Shown here piece by piece: positions 26,783-35,996 of a DNA stretch of 64,000 nucleotides. The translations under genes were made by a program, and so were the position numbers. Numbering within the stretch: the stretch's first letter is position 1; each line of letters starts with the position of its first letter. The DNA comes from an uncultured Cellulophaga sp. (GTDB taxonomy: Bacteria > Bacteroidota > Bacteroidia > Flavobacteriales > Flavobacteriaceae): positions 1 through 64,000 of the forward strand of contig CANLIE010000005.1 of assembly GCA_947491225.1 (NCBI GenBank), read 5' to 3'. Below the pieces are notes generated by a model. The model was not told where the DNA came from. It made no database searches and saw only the letters and a list, made by a program, of their open reading frames with translations.

Positions 26783-29700
26783 TTATTTTGGGTTTCCTAT
26801 ATAACTGTTAATCTCTAGTTTAATAAAGTTAAAGCCTTTTCCTTTTTGTCTCTGTAATTGTTCTGCTATGTGTTCTGTTTTTCTATTAGGAAATACTTTT
26901 TTTGTAATTTCAATATTTGGAGAGCCGTTTACAAAACAGTTTGTCATATCATAACTAATAATATGTATACTCTCTAAATTTAGCAACTCATAGTTAAAAG
27001 ACTGTTTCCTTTGTATGCGTACACCTTCAGTTAAAAAACTATGATCTACCCAAACTAGTTTTTTATCGTCATCATAATAAGATATTAATAGCTGAGGTAT
27101 GGTAACTTCTTGCACTCCAGAATTAAACAGTGTACCAGACATTATACCGTTAGAAAAATCTAACTCTTGTAAAGATAACTTTTTGTATAAATCTGTATTA
27201 GCAACATTACCTGCGCATTGCAAGTTAAATTTGGTTGGAATCTCTTCTAAATTAATAGGAGTAAATTCATCTGGATTAAATGTTGGTGGCAGCGTATCTT
27301 TTGTTGAAGACCAAGCAATACCTTCAAAATTTATTTTAAAAGAAGTAACTTCCTTTGGCATAAGCTTGTGCTTAATATTGTCTTTAGCATTGTAACTGGC
27401 TAATTCCTTACTTTTATTATTATACAAAGTGCCTTTTATAACAACATCACAAGGAACATTATCTACATTTTGCAATTGCCCAATAATACTATACCTACCA
27501 TTGTACTCTACTAGCTTCGCTGTTAAAATTTCTAAAATAGGCTGTTTTAATACATCTTCATGATGCGTTTGTTCTGTTGTAATTTTACGTCTACCATGAT
27601 TAAAAAAGGTAGTATTATTGTCTATAAATAATTGGTCTGGTGGCAAGTCGTTATCAATTTTAGACGGACTTATATACCACTTATTCTTTCTTTTCTTTAC
27701 TATATGATAATAGGTTTTGTTAACAGCCTCTAATGGCGTTATCCACCTAGTATCAACTTTTACTCTAGCACTAGTTTTGGTTCTGCTTACAAAAGAAATA
27801 CCAATAGAATCTAACTTGGCATACGAGCTTAAAATGCCATCTGTTACAGAAATTTCTAGCATATATTGTGATAGGCTTACACCATCATCAGGGTTTAAAT
27901 AAGAAAAAGCCCTTTCAAACTCTTTAAAATCTATAGCGTCATAATAAGCTGTTACTACGTTTTTTGCATTTAGCTGAGTGGTGTTTTTTACATAAAATAA
28001 ATATCCGCCGTAGGCCAAACAAGCCAATATAATTATTGCCCAAATATGATTTATGGTAACTAACTTTTTAGAAAACTTGTTGTACACTACTATGTACTTT
28101 AAGTAAGAGGGTTCTGGTAATTTTTTAGATTTTAAAACACGAATCCAAACCAACTGTATGTTTATAATAAAAGCAAATAAAATAGTTAATATAGGTATGG
28201 TGCTCCACATTATTTTTAAAGTAGTAGAGACATCTTCTTTAGGTATAATAGTAGGTATGGGTGGTACATTTAGTTTTTCCCAAACCATAATACCGTTTTC
28301 TAATTGCTGCAACCTTTGCCAGCCACAGTAGTACAAAATGGGGTCGTAAAACTTATCGTTAGAAAATATATACTTTAAGTTATACTTTTCTGAAACAGTT
28401 AAAAATTGTTGTAAAGAGCCAATACCTTCAATACCTCTAAATTTAGAATTTTCTAAACGTTCTACAGCTCTTGTTGTAAGCTCTGGTAAACGTCTTGCAG
28501 AATGATAATTACCATCAACAGTCATTGCTTTTGTTTGTGCAGATAGTAATGCCATTTGGTCGCCAAAACCCAATGTAAGATAACGCCAATTATCATGCTG
28601 ATCTTGATTTAAAAAATTTACAATAGGCAACATTTTTATTTTGGTAGGTTGCGAGGGTCTAAAATAGCCTAAGCTCATTGTAAAAATTACCATAAAGAGA
28701 ATACCTCCCATAAAAAAGCCGCCAAGAATTCTATGGTAAACTGCGCCAAAACGTTTTTGTAAATTATGTTTTAAATCGCCTTCTACCATCCGGTAGGCAA
28801 ACTCACCAAAAATAGGTAAGGCCATAATAGTGGCCCAAAGCGTAAAGCGATCTAAGGTTAAAATATTAAAAGCTGTTTTGCCTAATAACTTTAAAGGAAT
28901 AGGCGTTGTGCCACCAGTTCCTAAAACAAGAAGTATAGAAAAAGAGAGTCCAAAAAACAAATATCTTTTACTGTAAAACCTGTAAAAAATGTAGGGAAGA
29001 ATAAACAATAGAATTCCCCACGGAATTATAAAAAATACAAGTCCAGAAGAGAGCACTTCTAAAAAATTATCTCTAGACCCGTGCGGTATAGGAACCTGAG
29101 TGATTGGGTTTTTCTTAGAGTTTATCCAGTAAGGTAATATGCAAAATATAATTAGTAAGAGCGATGAAAACCCAAAGGTTACAATACGCCAAAAAACCTT
29201 TTTAAAAGCAGCTAAAAATGTTTTAAAGTTGATGTTTTTAGATTTGTCTACTTTATCCCTAGCGGTATCCATAACCACCATACCAATAAGTGGAAAAATA
29301 AAAAATACCATTCCAAAAATAGGCGTAACATGATGAGATGTTACTGTAACAGCAATTAAAGAAAGACTAGTTATTAAGTATCTAATTTTACCATCTTTAA
29401 TCCATAAATAAATTTCTGGCATACTATGGAGTAAAATAGATAGCCCCATAATACTGGGCAATTGACCAAAAATATGTAATGTTTCTATAAAAGTTGATGA
29501 AAAAACGGAAAGTAAAGCTGTGTAACCAGCAACACGCCTATTGCCAGTTATAAGTAACCCAAATCTATACGTGCCCGTAATAAATAGGATAATGATGAGT
29601 AGAGCCACAGAAAACAGTCCAAATTTTAAGCCCCCTATGTATGATAAAAGTGCAATTAGCTGATGAACTAATGGTGGGTATGCCTGTACGGTAAAACCTG

Positions 29701-29869
29701 TATACCAGCGGTAATCCCAAGGTTCAAACCAACTATTGGCATAATGATCAGCAAAAAATAAATGAATAAGGGCGTCATAAGTATTCTCTAAAGTGAAGAA
29801 AATACTAGATCCGTGAAAAGCTATACCTATAATAAGAGCTAATATTAATAAAATATTGGTTCTCTTCAT
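26783..29869 (-). CDS. Large GT-C-like membrane protein (PTPS-related membrane family)
   Basis: It has 1028 residues. The N-terminal 430 residues hold about 10 membrane segments with a conserved first loop (NTYDALIHLFFADHYANSW, then PWDYRWYTGFTVQAYPPL) resembling GT-C glycosyltransferases and the 6-PTPS-related membrane family. A large soluble domain, another membrane segment near 555, one near 610, and a C-terminal beta-rich region follow. The acidic first loop suggests transfer from a lipid-linked sugar, so it may act as polymerase or transferase of the locus. It is first of the operon with the lipoprotein and hydrolase. The assignment is by architecture and moderately sure. Confidence 0.62.
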   Translation of the reverse strand: MKRTNILLILALIIGIAFHGSSIFFTLENTYDALIHLFFADHYANSWFEPWDYRWYTGFTVQAYPPLVHQLIALLSYIGGLKFGLFSVALLIIILFITGTYRFGLLITGNRRVAGYTALLSVFSSTFIETLHIFGQLPSIMGLSILLHSMPEIYLWIKDGKIRYLITSLSLIAVTVTSHHVTPIFGMVFFIFPLIGMVVMDTARDKVDKSKNINFKTFLAAFKKVFWRIVTFGFSSLLLIIFCILPYWINSKKNPITQVPIPHGSRDNFLEVLSSGLVFFIIPWGILLFILPYIFYRFYSKRYLFFGLSFSILLVLGTGGTTPIPLKLLGKTAFNILTLDRFTLWATIMALPIFGEFAYRMVEGDLKHNLQKRFGAVYHRILGGFFMGGILFMVIFTMSLGYFRPSQPTKIKMLPIVNFLNQDQHDNWRYLTLGFGDQMALLSAQTKAMTVDGNYHSARRLPELTTRAVERLENSKFRGIEGIGSLQQFLTVSEKYNLKYIFSNDKFYDPILYYCGWQRLQQLENGIMVWEKLNVPPIPTIIPKEDVSTTLKIMWSTIPILTILFAFIINIQLVWIRVLKSKKLPEPSYLKYIVVYNKFSKKLVTINHIWAIIILACLAYGGYLFYVKNTTQLNAKNVVTAYYDAIDFKEFERAFSYLNPDDGVSLSQYMLEISVTDGILSSYAKLDSIGISFVSRTKTSARVKVDTRWITPLEAVNKTYYHIVKKRKNKWYISPSKIDNDLPPDQLFIDNNTTFFNHGRRKITTEQTHHEDVLKQPILEILTAKLVEYNGRYSIIGQLQNVDNVPCDVVIKGTLYNNKSKELASYNAKDNIKHKLMPKEVTSFKINFEGIAWSSTKDTLPPTFNPDEFTPINLEEIPTKFNLQCAGNVANTDLYKKLSLQELDFSNGIMSGTLFNSGVQEVTIPQLLISYYDDDKKLVWVDHSFLTEGVRIQRKQSFNYELLNLESIHIISYDMTNCFVNGSPNIEITKKVFPNRKTEHIAEQLQRQKGKGFNFIKLEINSYIGNPK

Positions 29870-29926
29870 AAATTAATACTGTAAGAATATATAACAATAT
29901 AAATATAAACATATTGTAGTATTGTC

Positions 29927-30015
29927 TGTCATCTTATTATACAAACCATTCGCCTATACAAAACTGTAGTTAGCCTATAATGCTGATTTTAAAATAGCCA
30001 ACATATATACATTTG
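29927..30015 (+). promoter_or_regulatory. Predicted LytTR operator and promoter of the receiver-GT2 gene
   Basis: Three direct repeats start at 29927 (TGTCATCTTATT), 29948 (ATTCGCCTATAC) and 29969 (GTTAGCCTATAA), 21 bp apart. A perfect TACATTTG -7 box starts at 30008, 39 bp after the last repeat. The site lies between divergent genes; I see no matching -7 box facing the minus-strand operon. Confidence 0.68.
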
Positions 30016-30076
30016 CTAAACAAATCACAATAACCAATTGGTTTATAACCAGAATAGAAATATAAAAACTTAACCT

Positions 30077-31234
30077 ATGAAAATTTTAGCCATTGACGAT
30101 CAGCAATTAATATTGTTATCACTAGAAAAAAGATTAGCAGATTTAGGATATCATATACAAACAGCAAGTTCTGGCAAATCAGGAATAGAGCTTTTTGATT
30201 CTTACAAACCAGATTTGGTTATAGTTGATATAAATATGCCAGATATGAGTGGTTTAGAAGTAGTAAAACACATTCGTATAGAGAAAAACTCCAAGACTCC
30301 AATAATGGTTATGTCTGGTAATACAAATGAAGACACCATATTAGACGGTTTTAATCTTGGTATAGATGATTATATGAAAAAACCTGTTAGTTTGGAAGAA
30401 GTGGCAGCAAGAGTTAAGCGAATTATAGGAGATGTGCCAAATGTTGTTAAAGCTCAAAAAGAAGAAAGAGGGCAAATGCTACAGAAAAACTGTGTAGGTG
30501 TTGTAATACCTTGTTATAATGAAGCAGATAGGTTGTCTAGCGATGCTTTTAAAGATTTTGCTAGTAAAAATTTAGGATACCATTTGTGTTTTGTAAATGA
30601 TGGTAGTACAGATAATACCTTGGAAGTGCTAGAACAATTGAGAAAAGGAAGCGAAAATACAATAAGTGTGTACAATTGTGAGAAAAATGGCGGTAAGGCT
30701 GAAGCTGTTCGCCAAGGAGTATTGCATTTAACTAAAGATTCTCAGTTTGATTATATAGGATATTTAGATGCAGATTTGTCCACAGATTTCAGAGATTTTG
30801 ATGCGTTGGTTAAAACAATTGAAAAGTCAGATTTTAAAATTGTTAGTGGTTCTAGAATCAGTAGAATGGGTGCAGATATTACAAAAGAATCTGCTCGTAA
30901 AATAATAAGCAAGACAATAAACCTTATAATTCAAAGAATATTAATGATGCCGTTTAAGGATACCCAATGTGGAGCCAAAATTATGGATAGGGAAATTGCA
31001 TCTACAATGTTTAATAAAAAATTTATAACACGTTGGTTGTTTGATGTTGAGATCTTTATGCGAATGAAAAAGAAATATGGTAAAAATGAAGTTCAGAAAT
31101 TAATATGTGAGCAACCTTTAAAAAGGTGGATACATGCAGATGGTTCTAAACTTTCTATGAAAGACTCATTAAAAATTGTTGGACAGTTGGCACAAATAAG
31201 CTTACACTATGGTAATAAAAGTTATAAAGTATAA
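30077..31234 (+). CDS. Receiver domain fused to a family 2 glycosyltransferase
   Basis: It has 385 residues. Residues 1-120 are a complete receiver domain: DD at 7-8, phospho-acceptor Asp51 in LVIVDINMPDMSG, Ser80 in VMSGN and Lys in DDYMKKP. A short coil links it to a GT2 domain (about 138-350) with VVIPCYNEADRL, CFVNDGSTDNT and the metal-binding DxD D231-A-D233 in GYLDADLSTDF. It resembles dolichyl-phosphate-mannose-synthase-like enzymes but has no membrane segment. The fusion implies that phosphorylation controls sugar transfer directly. It has its own LytTR-type promoter, so the relay may act twice. Confidence 0.93.
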   Translation: MKILAIDDQQLILLSLEKRLADLGYHIQTASSGKSGIELFDSYKPDLVIVDINMPDMSGLEVVKHIRIEKNSKTPIMVMSGNTNEDTILDGFNLGIDDYMKKPVSLEEVAARVKRIIGDVPNVVKAQKEERGQMLQKNCVGVVIPCYNEADRLSSDAFKDFASKNLGYHLCFVNDGSTDNTLEVLEQLRKGSENTISVYNCEKNGGKAEAVRQGVLHLTKDSQFDYIGYLDADLSTDFRDFDALVKTIEKSDFKIVSGSRISRMGADITKESARKIISKTINLIIQRILMMPFKDTQCGAKIMDREIASTMFNKKFITRWLFDVEIFMRMKKKYGKNEVQKLICEQPLKRWIHADGSKLSMKDSLKIVGQLAQISLHYGNKSYKV

Positions 31235-31258
31235 TAATGACTTAGATATTTAAAAAAT

Positions 31259-31286
31259 AAGCCCAGTACTATTTTGTACTGGGCTT
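31259..31286 (+). terminator. Intrinsic terminator after the receiver-GT2 gene
   Basis: Perfect 11-bp stem AAGCCCAGTAC/GTACTGGGCTT with loop TATTTT, then T-rich DNA. Confidence 0.85.
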
Positions 31287-31453
31287 GTTTTGTGTTGGTA
31301 ATATTAGATTGAAAATCAGAATCTAAGTATTACAAATATATTAACGTCTATTTATTAGCCTTTTGGAATTTTCAGCATTAATTTTAATTATTGATGTAAT
31401 TTTTTGATAAAAAATCATTTGACTAAAAAAGAACAACAGGTAAATTTATTATA

Positions 31454-31999
31454 TTATTTTATAGGGTCTATCCTGATTTGGCTATAGTTCCATACATATT
31501 CTCCTGTTTTTTCATCTCTTTCAGGAATTGCATTTTTTATTCTTTTAAATGTAAAAGACAAGCGTACGTTCTCATTATATGTGTGTTTATTTCCTTCATT
31601 ATCAAACAGTACTAAATCTTCTGGAGTAAATTCATTAGGTATGTAAAACTCATTTTTATCTTCTCCAAAGTATAGTTCAAAATGCTCTATATAATTGTTG
31701 TTAACATCCTTAAAAATTATTTTTAACGGTCTTCCAATTACTCTAGTGATATTAGAATTACTAATATTTGCATGACCAATAATAGAATATCTTTTACCAT
31801 CACTATCTTTTTTTTTCTTTAATTCCTGAAACTTATCTACTGTAATCTCAGTCCCAACTTCACCCGATCCTTGAAAAAGAATGTCATCTTTAAATTGATT
31901 AAAAAGAACTACAATTACTGAAATGGCAATAATTATATAGTAAAGGTTTTTAGGTTTTGTTTGTTGTGTCATTATTTTTTGAGATTTATTACTGTCCAA
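31454..31999 (-). CDS. Membrane-anchored protein of unknown function
   Basis: Up to 181 residues. One N-terminal membrane segment (LYYIIIAISVIVVLFNQF) is followed by a soluble, charged domain (FQELKKKKDSDGKRYSIIG, then FYIPNEFTPEDLVLFDNEG). The start may be ATG 31999 or, more plausibly, ATG 31972 (MTQQTKPKN), which puts the membrane segment at the usual distance. I do not recognise the family. It stands alone between the receiver-GT2 terminator and the AraC pseudogene. Confidence 0.6.
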   Translation of the reverse strand: MDSNKSQKIMTQQTKPKNLYYIIIAISVIVVLFNQFKDDILFQGSGEVGTEITVDKFQELKKKKDSDGKRYSIIGHANISNSNITRVIGRPLKIIFKDVNNNYIEHFELYFGEDKNEFYIPNEFTPEDLVLFDNEGNKHTYNENVRLSFTFKRIKNAIPERDEKTGEYVWNYSQIRIDPIK

Positions 32000-32096
32000 T
32001 TCTAATCTAAATCATTTTTCTTCTTTTATACTGATATAAAAGTTACAAAATTACTTATTGCAAAAATATAGAAATTATAAAGAATGGACATTTTAA

Positions 32097-32813
32097 TTAT
32101 TTTATTATTAATTTCCAAAAATCTTTTGGACTAAATCCTGTAAAAGATTTAAATTCATTATTAAATGAGCTTGGTCAAAGTACCCATTTTCATAAGCAAT
32201 TTCAGTAAGACTAGATATAGTTGGATGTTGTCTTATAATAGTTTCAAAACGAATTACTCTGGAATAGGTTTTAGGATTAAACCCTGAATATTGCTTAAAC
32301 CGTCTGTTAAATTGTTTTTTGAGAAAGACCAAATTCATTGGCAAGAGCTTCAATTTTTGAATTCCCATTTAGACTGGTGTAAAAGTGATTTAAAATATTC
32401 TGATAATATATCAATACGCTCTTCAGTTGAAGAAGCTATTGCAATCTTTTCATTTAGTATAGAGCCTTCATTACCAAGAAATGTACTCAACGGCGTGAAC
32501 TTTTCATTGAGTTCAGTTGCAGAATATTAAAAAAATTGGGAATTGCATAGGAGTAAAAAGCAACATCTATAAGATAATAAAATTCATCTACCAGATACTG
32601 ATTAGCTAAATGGGTATGACCTTGAATGGCTGAAAACAAAAAGCTAGAGTCCTTTTCATTTCAGTTAAAGGCAAAAACAATTTCTGATAAACTACTGCCT
32701 ACAACAGAGTAAGTGGTGTTTGGTCTTTCTAAAGGTGCATTCCAAGTGCAAACTCAAAAATGACTTATATGGTTTTCAAGTTCTTTGCAAGGAGGTATTA
32801 AATTGTATTTCAT
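32097..32813 (-). pseudogene. AraC-family transcriptional regulator, decayed
   Basis: Read from ATG 32813 the frame gives MKYNLIPPCKELENHISHF, then a TGA where Trp is expected. Fragments of the N-terminal sensing domain follow with more stops. The C-terminal AraC helix-turn-helix survives (QFNRRFKQYSGFNPKTYSRV, then LTEIAYENGYFDQAHLI). After that a frameshift leads to the true end (NEFKSFTGFSPKDFWKLI, stop at 32097). At least three nonsense changes and one frameshift are visible, so the gene is dead. Confidence 0.78.
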
Positions 32814-32999
32814 TTTCTAGTTAATTCCGTTTTAGTACATAATTTCTTCTTTTTATTTACAAGTTTATTAATTCTTCTATAATTAAAATTGTAAATAGTA
32901 GCATAATAATAAATTCAGTTCAGTATAAATACTCTTACTAAATACTGCGTTTTATTAAAAACGAAAGAAAGCTTTAACAGTTTGCCTAGTATAAAATAA

Positions 33000-33027
33000 A
33001 AAAGCCTTCACATTTGTGAAGGCTTTT
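33000..33027 (-). terminator. Terminator downstream of tRNA-Ala
   Basis: Perfect 12-bp stem AAAAGCCTTCAC/GTGAAGGCTTTT with loop ATTT, flanked by A and T runs, 9 bp beyond the tRNA 3' end on the minus strand. Confidence 0.85.
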
Positions 33028-33035
33028 ATTTACTT

Positions 33036-33110
<75 letters not shown>

Positions 33111-33162
33111 TTACTTGTTAAGTTCAAAGAAACTATATTTTTTCTAAGTAGCAAAGCCATCC

Positions 33163-33966
33163 TTAATCTTTCTTAACACTTAGTACCAATACAGGTATTG
33201 GAGCATAAAATTCAGATTTGGAAATGGTATTCTTTTCCCATAATTTTTTAAAGAACCCTCTTTTTCTTCTAAAAACACAAAGTAAATCTGGTTGTTTTGT
33301 TTGAAAATGTTCTAATACACCTAAATAAGTTGTTGCATTTTCGGTTATTGTCAACCTAGAACTTATGTCCAATAGGGCTGTATTCAATCTTAAATCATCA
33401 TCAGAATAGCCAGGTGTTTTTACCAGTAGCAAATTTAAGTTACTATTAAACTTTTTATTTATAGTAATTAAGGGTGTTAATATTCTTTTTCTTTTTAGTA
33501 TTCCAGATTTAAAAGCAGTTAATATGGATTTAAACGGTTTGTATTCATAATCCTTAGGGACTATTAATGTTGGTATGTCTGTTCTTTTTATAATTTTTCC
33601 AGAAGTATTACCAAGATAGTTGGCTTCATTGATATCATTACTTTTGGGAGATAGAATAATTAGGTCTATGCCTAAGTATTCTTTATCAATTTTCTTTAAA
33701 CCTTCTATAAGATCTCCTTGATATGTGGCAATCTTAATATCAATTCCTTTTGCATCAACTTTACTAATGACTTCAAGCAATTGTTCCCTATTATTTTTTT
33801 CAATCTTATTAGAAGCATTTGTAAGACTGCCAGCACCAACAGATACTACATTAAAAACTTCCATTACATATATGGTAGAAGAAAAATTATTTCCAAAATC
33901 TATTGCATATTGTAATGTTTTATAACTATCAGGAGATGTTCCTATGGGAACCAAAATATTTTTCAT
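33163..33966 (-). CDS. Universal stress protein (tandem UspA domains)
   Basis: Cytoplasmic protein of 267 residues. The first UspA domain (about 1-140) starts MKNILVPIGTSPDSYKTLQY and contains LIILSPKSNDINEANYLGNTSG with the nucleotide-loop-like G-S/T pattern; the second domain is more diverged. Typical for Bacteroidota double-Usp proteins. It is monocistronic and converges on the tRNA-Ala gene. Confidence 0.85.
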   Translation of the reverse strand: MKNILVPIGTSPDSYKTLQYAIDFGNNFSSTIYVMEVFNVVSVGAGSLTNASNKIEKNNREQLLEVISKVDAKGIDIKIATYQGDLIEGLKKIDKEYLGIDLIILSPKSNDINEANYLGNTSGKIIKRTDIPTLIVPKDYEYKPFKSILTAFKSGILKRKRILTPLITINKKFNSNLNLLLVKTPGYSDDDLRLNTALLDISSRLTITENATTYLGVLEHFQTKQPDLLCVFRRKRGFFKKLWEKNTISKSEFYAPIPVLVLSVKKD

Positions 33967-34089
33967 CTGTTATTGTGTTTAAATATAAATTGCTTTTGTA
34001 TCTATTGCCCTGCTAAATTTATTTTGTTGCGACTCATTTCATAAGTTATGTTATATAACATAAATTTACAATTTAATTTATTCCTTATT

Positions 34090-34590
34090 ATGATTCGTTT
34101 AGCAAATATATCAGAAATCAACGATATTTTAACAATAACAAGAGCTTGTGCTGCTTTTATGATAGAGAAAGGCATTTTTCAGTGGAATGAGCATTATCCA
34201 AGTAAACAAGCATTTGTAAATGATATAGAAAGAGAAGAACTTTTTGTATTGGAGATAGAAGAAAATATAGTAGGTACAATTGTAATATCTACCTTTATGG
34301 ATGAAGAATATATACCCATAGAATGGTTAACAAAGAATAAAAATAATATTTATATACATAGGCTATCAGTACACCCACAACATCAAGGAAAAGGTTACGC
34401 ACAAGAGCTGATGTATTTTGCAGAAAATTATGCCAAAGAAAAAGGATTTATATCAGTTAGGTTAGATACTTTTAGTCAAAACAAACACAATCAGAAATTT
34501 TATGAAATAAGAGGATACAAGAAGCTTGGAGATATTTTTTTCCCAAAACAGAGCGAACACCCTTTTCATTGTTATGAACTAGTTTTATAA
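34090..34590 (+). CDS. GNAT-family N-acetyltransferase
   Basis: It has 166 residues from ATG 34090 (MIRLANISEINDI); an earlier in-frame ATG at 34048 would add a hydrophobic, non-homologous leader. The acetyl-CoA site is visible as IHRLSVHPQHQGKGYAQEL (the Q/RxxGxG/A motif), then RLDTFSQNKHNQKFYEIRGY. The acceptor is unknown. The MATE transporter gene follows after 8 bp. Confidence 0.85.
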   Translation: MIRLANISEINDILTITRACAAFMIEKGIFQWNEHYPSKQAFVNDIEREELFVLEIEENIVGTIVISTFMDEEYIPIEWLTKNKNNIYIHRLSVHPQHQGKGYAQELMYFAENYAKEKGFISVRLDTFSQNKHNQKFYEIRGYKKLGDIFFPKQSEHPFHCYELVL

Positions 34591-34598
34591 AGCAATTT

Positions 34599-35933
34599 TT
34601 GAAAACAATAGTAAACTTTAAAAACATAAACAGATTGGCAATACCAGCTACAATAGCGGGTATAGCAGAGCCATTATTGTCTATAACAGATACTGCAATT
34701 GTGGGTAATATTCCTAAAGATGGGTTAGAGTCTTTAGCAGCAGCAGGTATAGTTGGCTCTTTTTTATCTATGATGATATGGGTTTTGGGGCAAACTAGAA
34801 GTGCAATCTCTGCAATAATATCTCAATATTTAGGAGCAGGGCGTATAGATGAGGTAAAAACACTACCAGCCCAAGCAATCTTCTTTAATATTCTACTAAG
34901 CATTATACTATTACTTTCTACCATATTTATAATAGAAGAAATATTTATGCTTTTGGAAGCAAAAGGAAAAATATTGGATTTATGCATATCTTATTACTCC
35001 ATTAGAGTCTGGGGGTTTCCTCTAACGTTGTTCACCTTTGCTATAATGGGAATTTTTAGAGGTTTACAAAATACCTACTGGCCAATGTTGATTGCATTGG
35101 TTGGTGCTGTATTAAACATAGTATTAGATTTTATCTTTGTCTATGGCGTAGAAGGCATTTTAGAGCCAATGTATCTAGAAGGTGCCGCTTGGGCAAGTTT
35201 AATTGCACAGGGAGTAATGGCTATACTTGCCTTTATGTTATTACTTTTAAAAACGGATATAAGCCTTAAATTACGGTTTCCTGTACACTCTGAGTTAGGC
35301 AGATTGGTTACTATGAGCTTAAATCTTTTTGTTAGGGCACTTGCTTTAAATGCAGCATTAATTTTAGCGGTAAGAGAGGCTACTTCTTTAGGAGATAAGT
35401 ATATTGGCGCACATACTATTGCAATAAATATATGGCTTTTTTCAGCTTTTTTCATAGATGGTTATGGAGCAGCAGGGAATATAATGGGAGGTAGGTTGTT
35501 GGGCGCAAAAGATTATAATGGTTTGTGGACACTTGCCAAAAAGATTATACAATATGGGATAATGGTAAGCATTGGTATGATGGTTGTTGGCTTTACGTTC
35601 TATTATCCTATTGGCAGACTTTTTTCTAATGAATATGTAGTTTTAGAAACATTTTATGGGGTATTTTTTATATTGATATTAGGCTTACCTATGAATACCA
35701 TAGCTTTTGTTTATGATGGTCTTTTTAAAGGCTTGGGTGAAATGAAATATTTACGAAACACATTGTTAGTGGCAACTTTTTTGGGGTTTGTCCCAGTCCT
35801 GTATTTAGGAAAATATTTAGATTGGGGTTTTTCAGGAATTTGGATAGCTTTTGTGGTTTGGATGCTAATTAGAGGAGCAGCATTAATCTTTAAATTTAGA
35901 AGAAAGTTTCATCCGCTATTACAAAAAACGTAA
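34599..35933 (+). CDS. MATE-family efflux transporter (DinF-like)
   Basis: Inner-membrane protein of 444 residues with about 12 membrane segments. The MATE signature is seen in NRLAIPATIAGIAEPLLSIT followed by DTAIVGNI, and in the symmetric half (LFVRALALNAALILAVREAT). It exports cationic or amphipathic compounds by Na+ or H+ exchange; substrate unknown. The best start is a TTG at 34599, 8 bp after the acetyltransferase stop, because it gives a normal MATE N-terminus. Confidence 0.88.
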   Translation: MKTIVNFKNINRLAIPATIAGIAEPLLSITDTAIVGNIPKDGLESLAAAGIVGSFLSMMIWVLGQTRSAISAIISQYLGAGRIDEVKTLPAQAIFFNILLSIILLLSTIFIIEEIFMLLEAKGKILDLCISYYSIRVWGFPLTLFTFAIMGIFRGLQNTYWPMLIALVGAVLNIVLDFIFVYGVEGILEPMYLEGAAWASLIAQGVMAILAFMLLLLKTDISLKLRFPVHSELGRLVTMSLNLFVRALALNAALILAVREATSLGDKYIGAHTIAINIWLFSAFFIDGYGAAGNIMGGRLLGAKDYNGLWTLAKKIIQYGIMVSIGMMVVGFTFYYPIGRLFSNEYVVLETFYGVFFILILGLPMNTIAFVYDGLFKGLGEMKYLRNTLLVATFLGFVPVLYLGKYLDWGFSGIWIAFVVWMLIRGAALIFKFRRKFHPLLQKT

Positions 35934-35996
35934 TTTTGGAGAGCAAGGCTTCTTTACCAAGATAATTCTACGCCATTAAAATTAATAATTGCAAGT

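Noticed and set aside
29900-29907. A minus-strand TATATTTA box before the large membrane protein operon as a possible LytTR target
   Set aside because: The bases 39 and 60 bp upstream do not resemble the repeats, so the layout of the other sites is absent.
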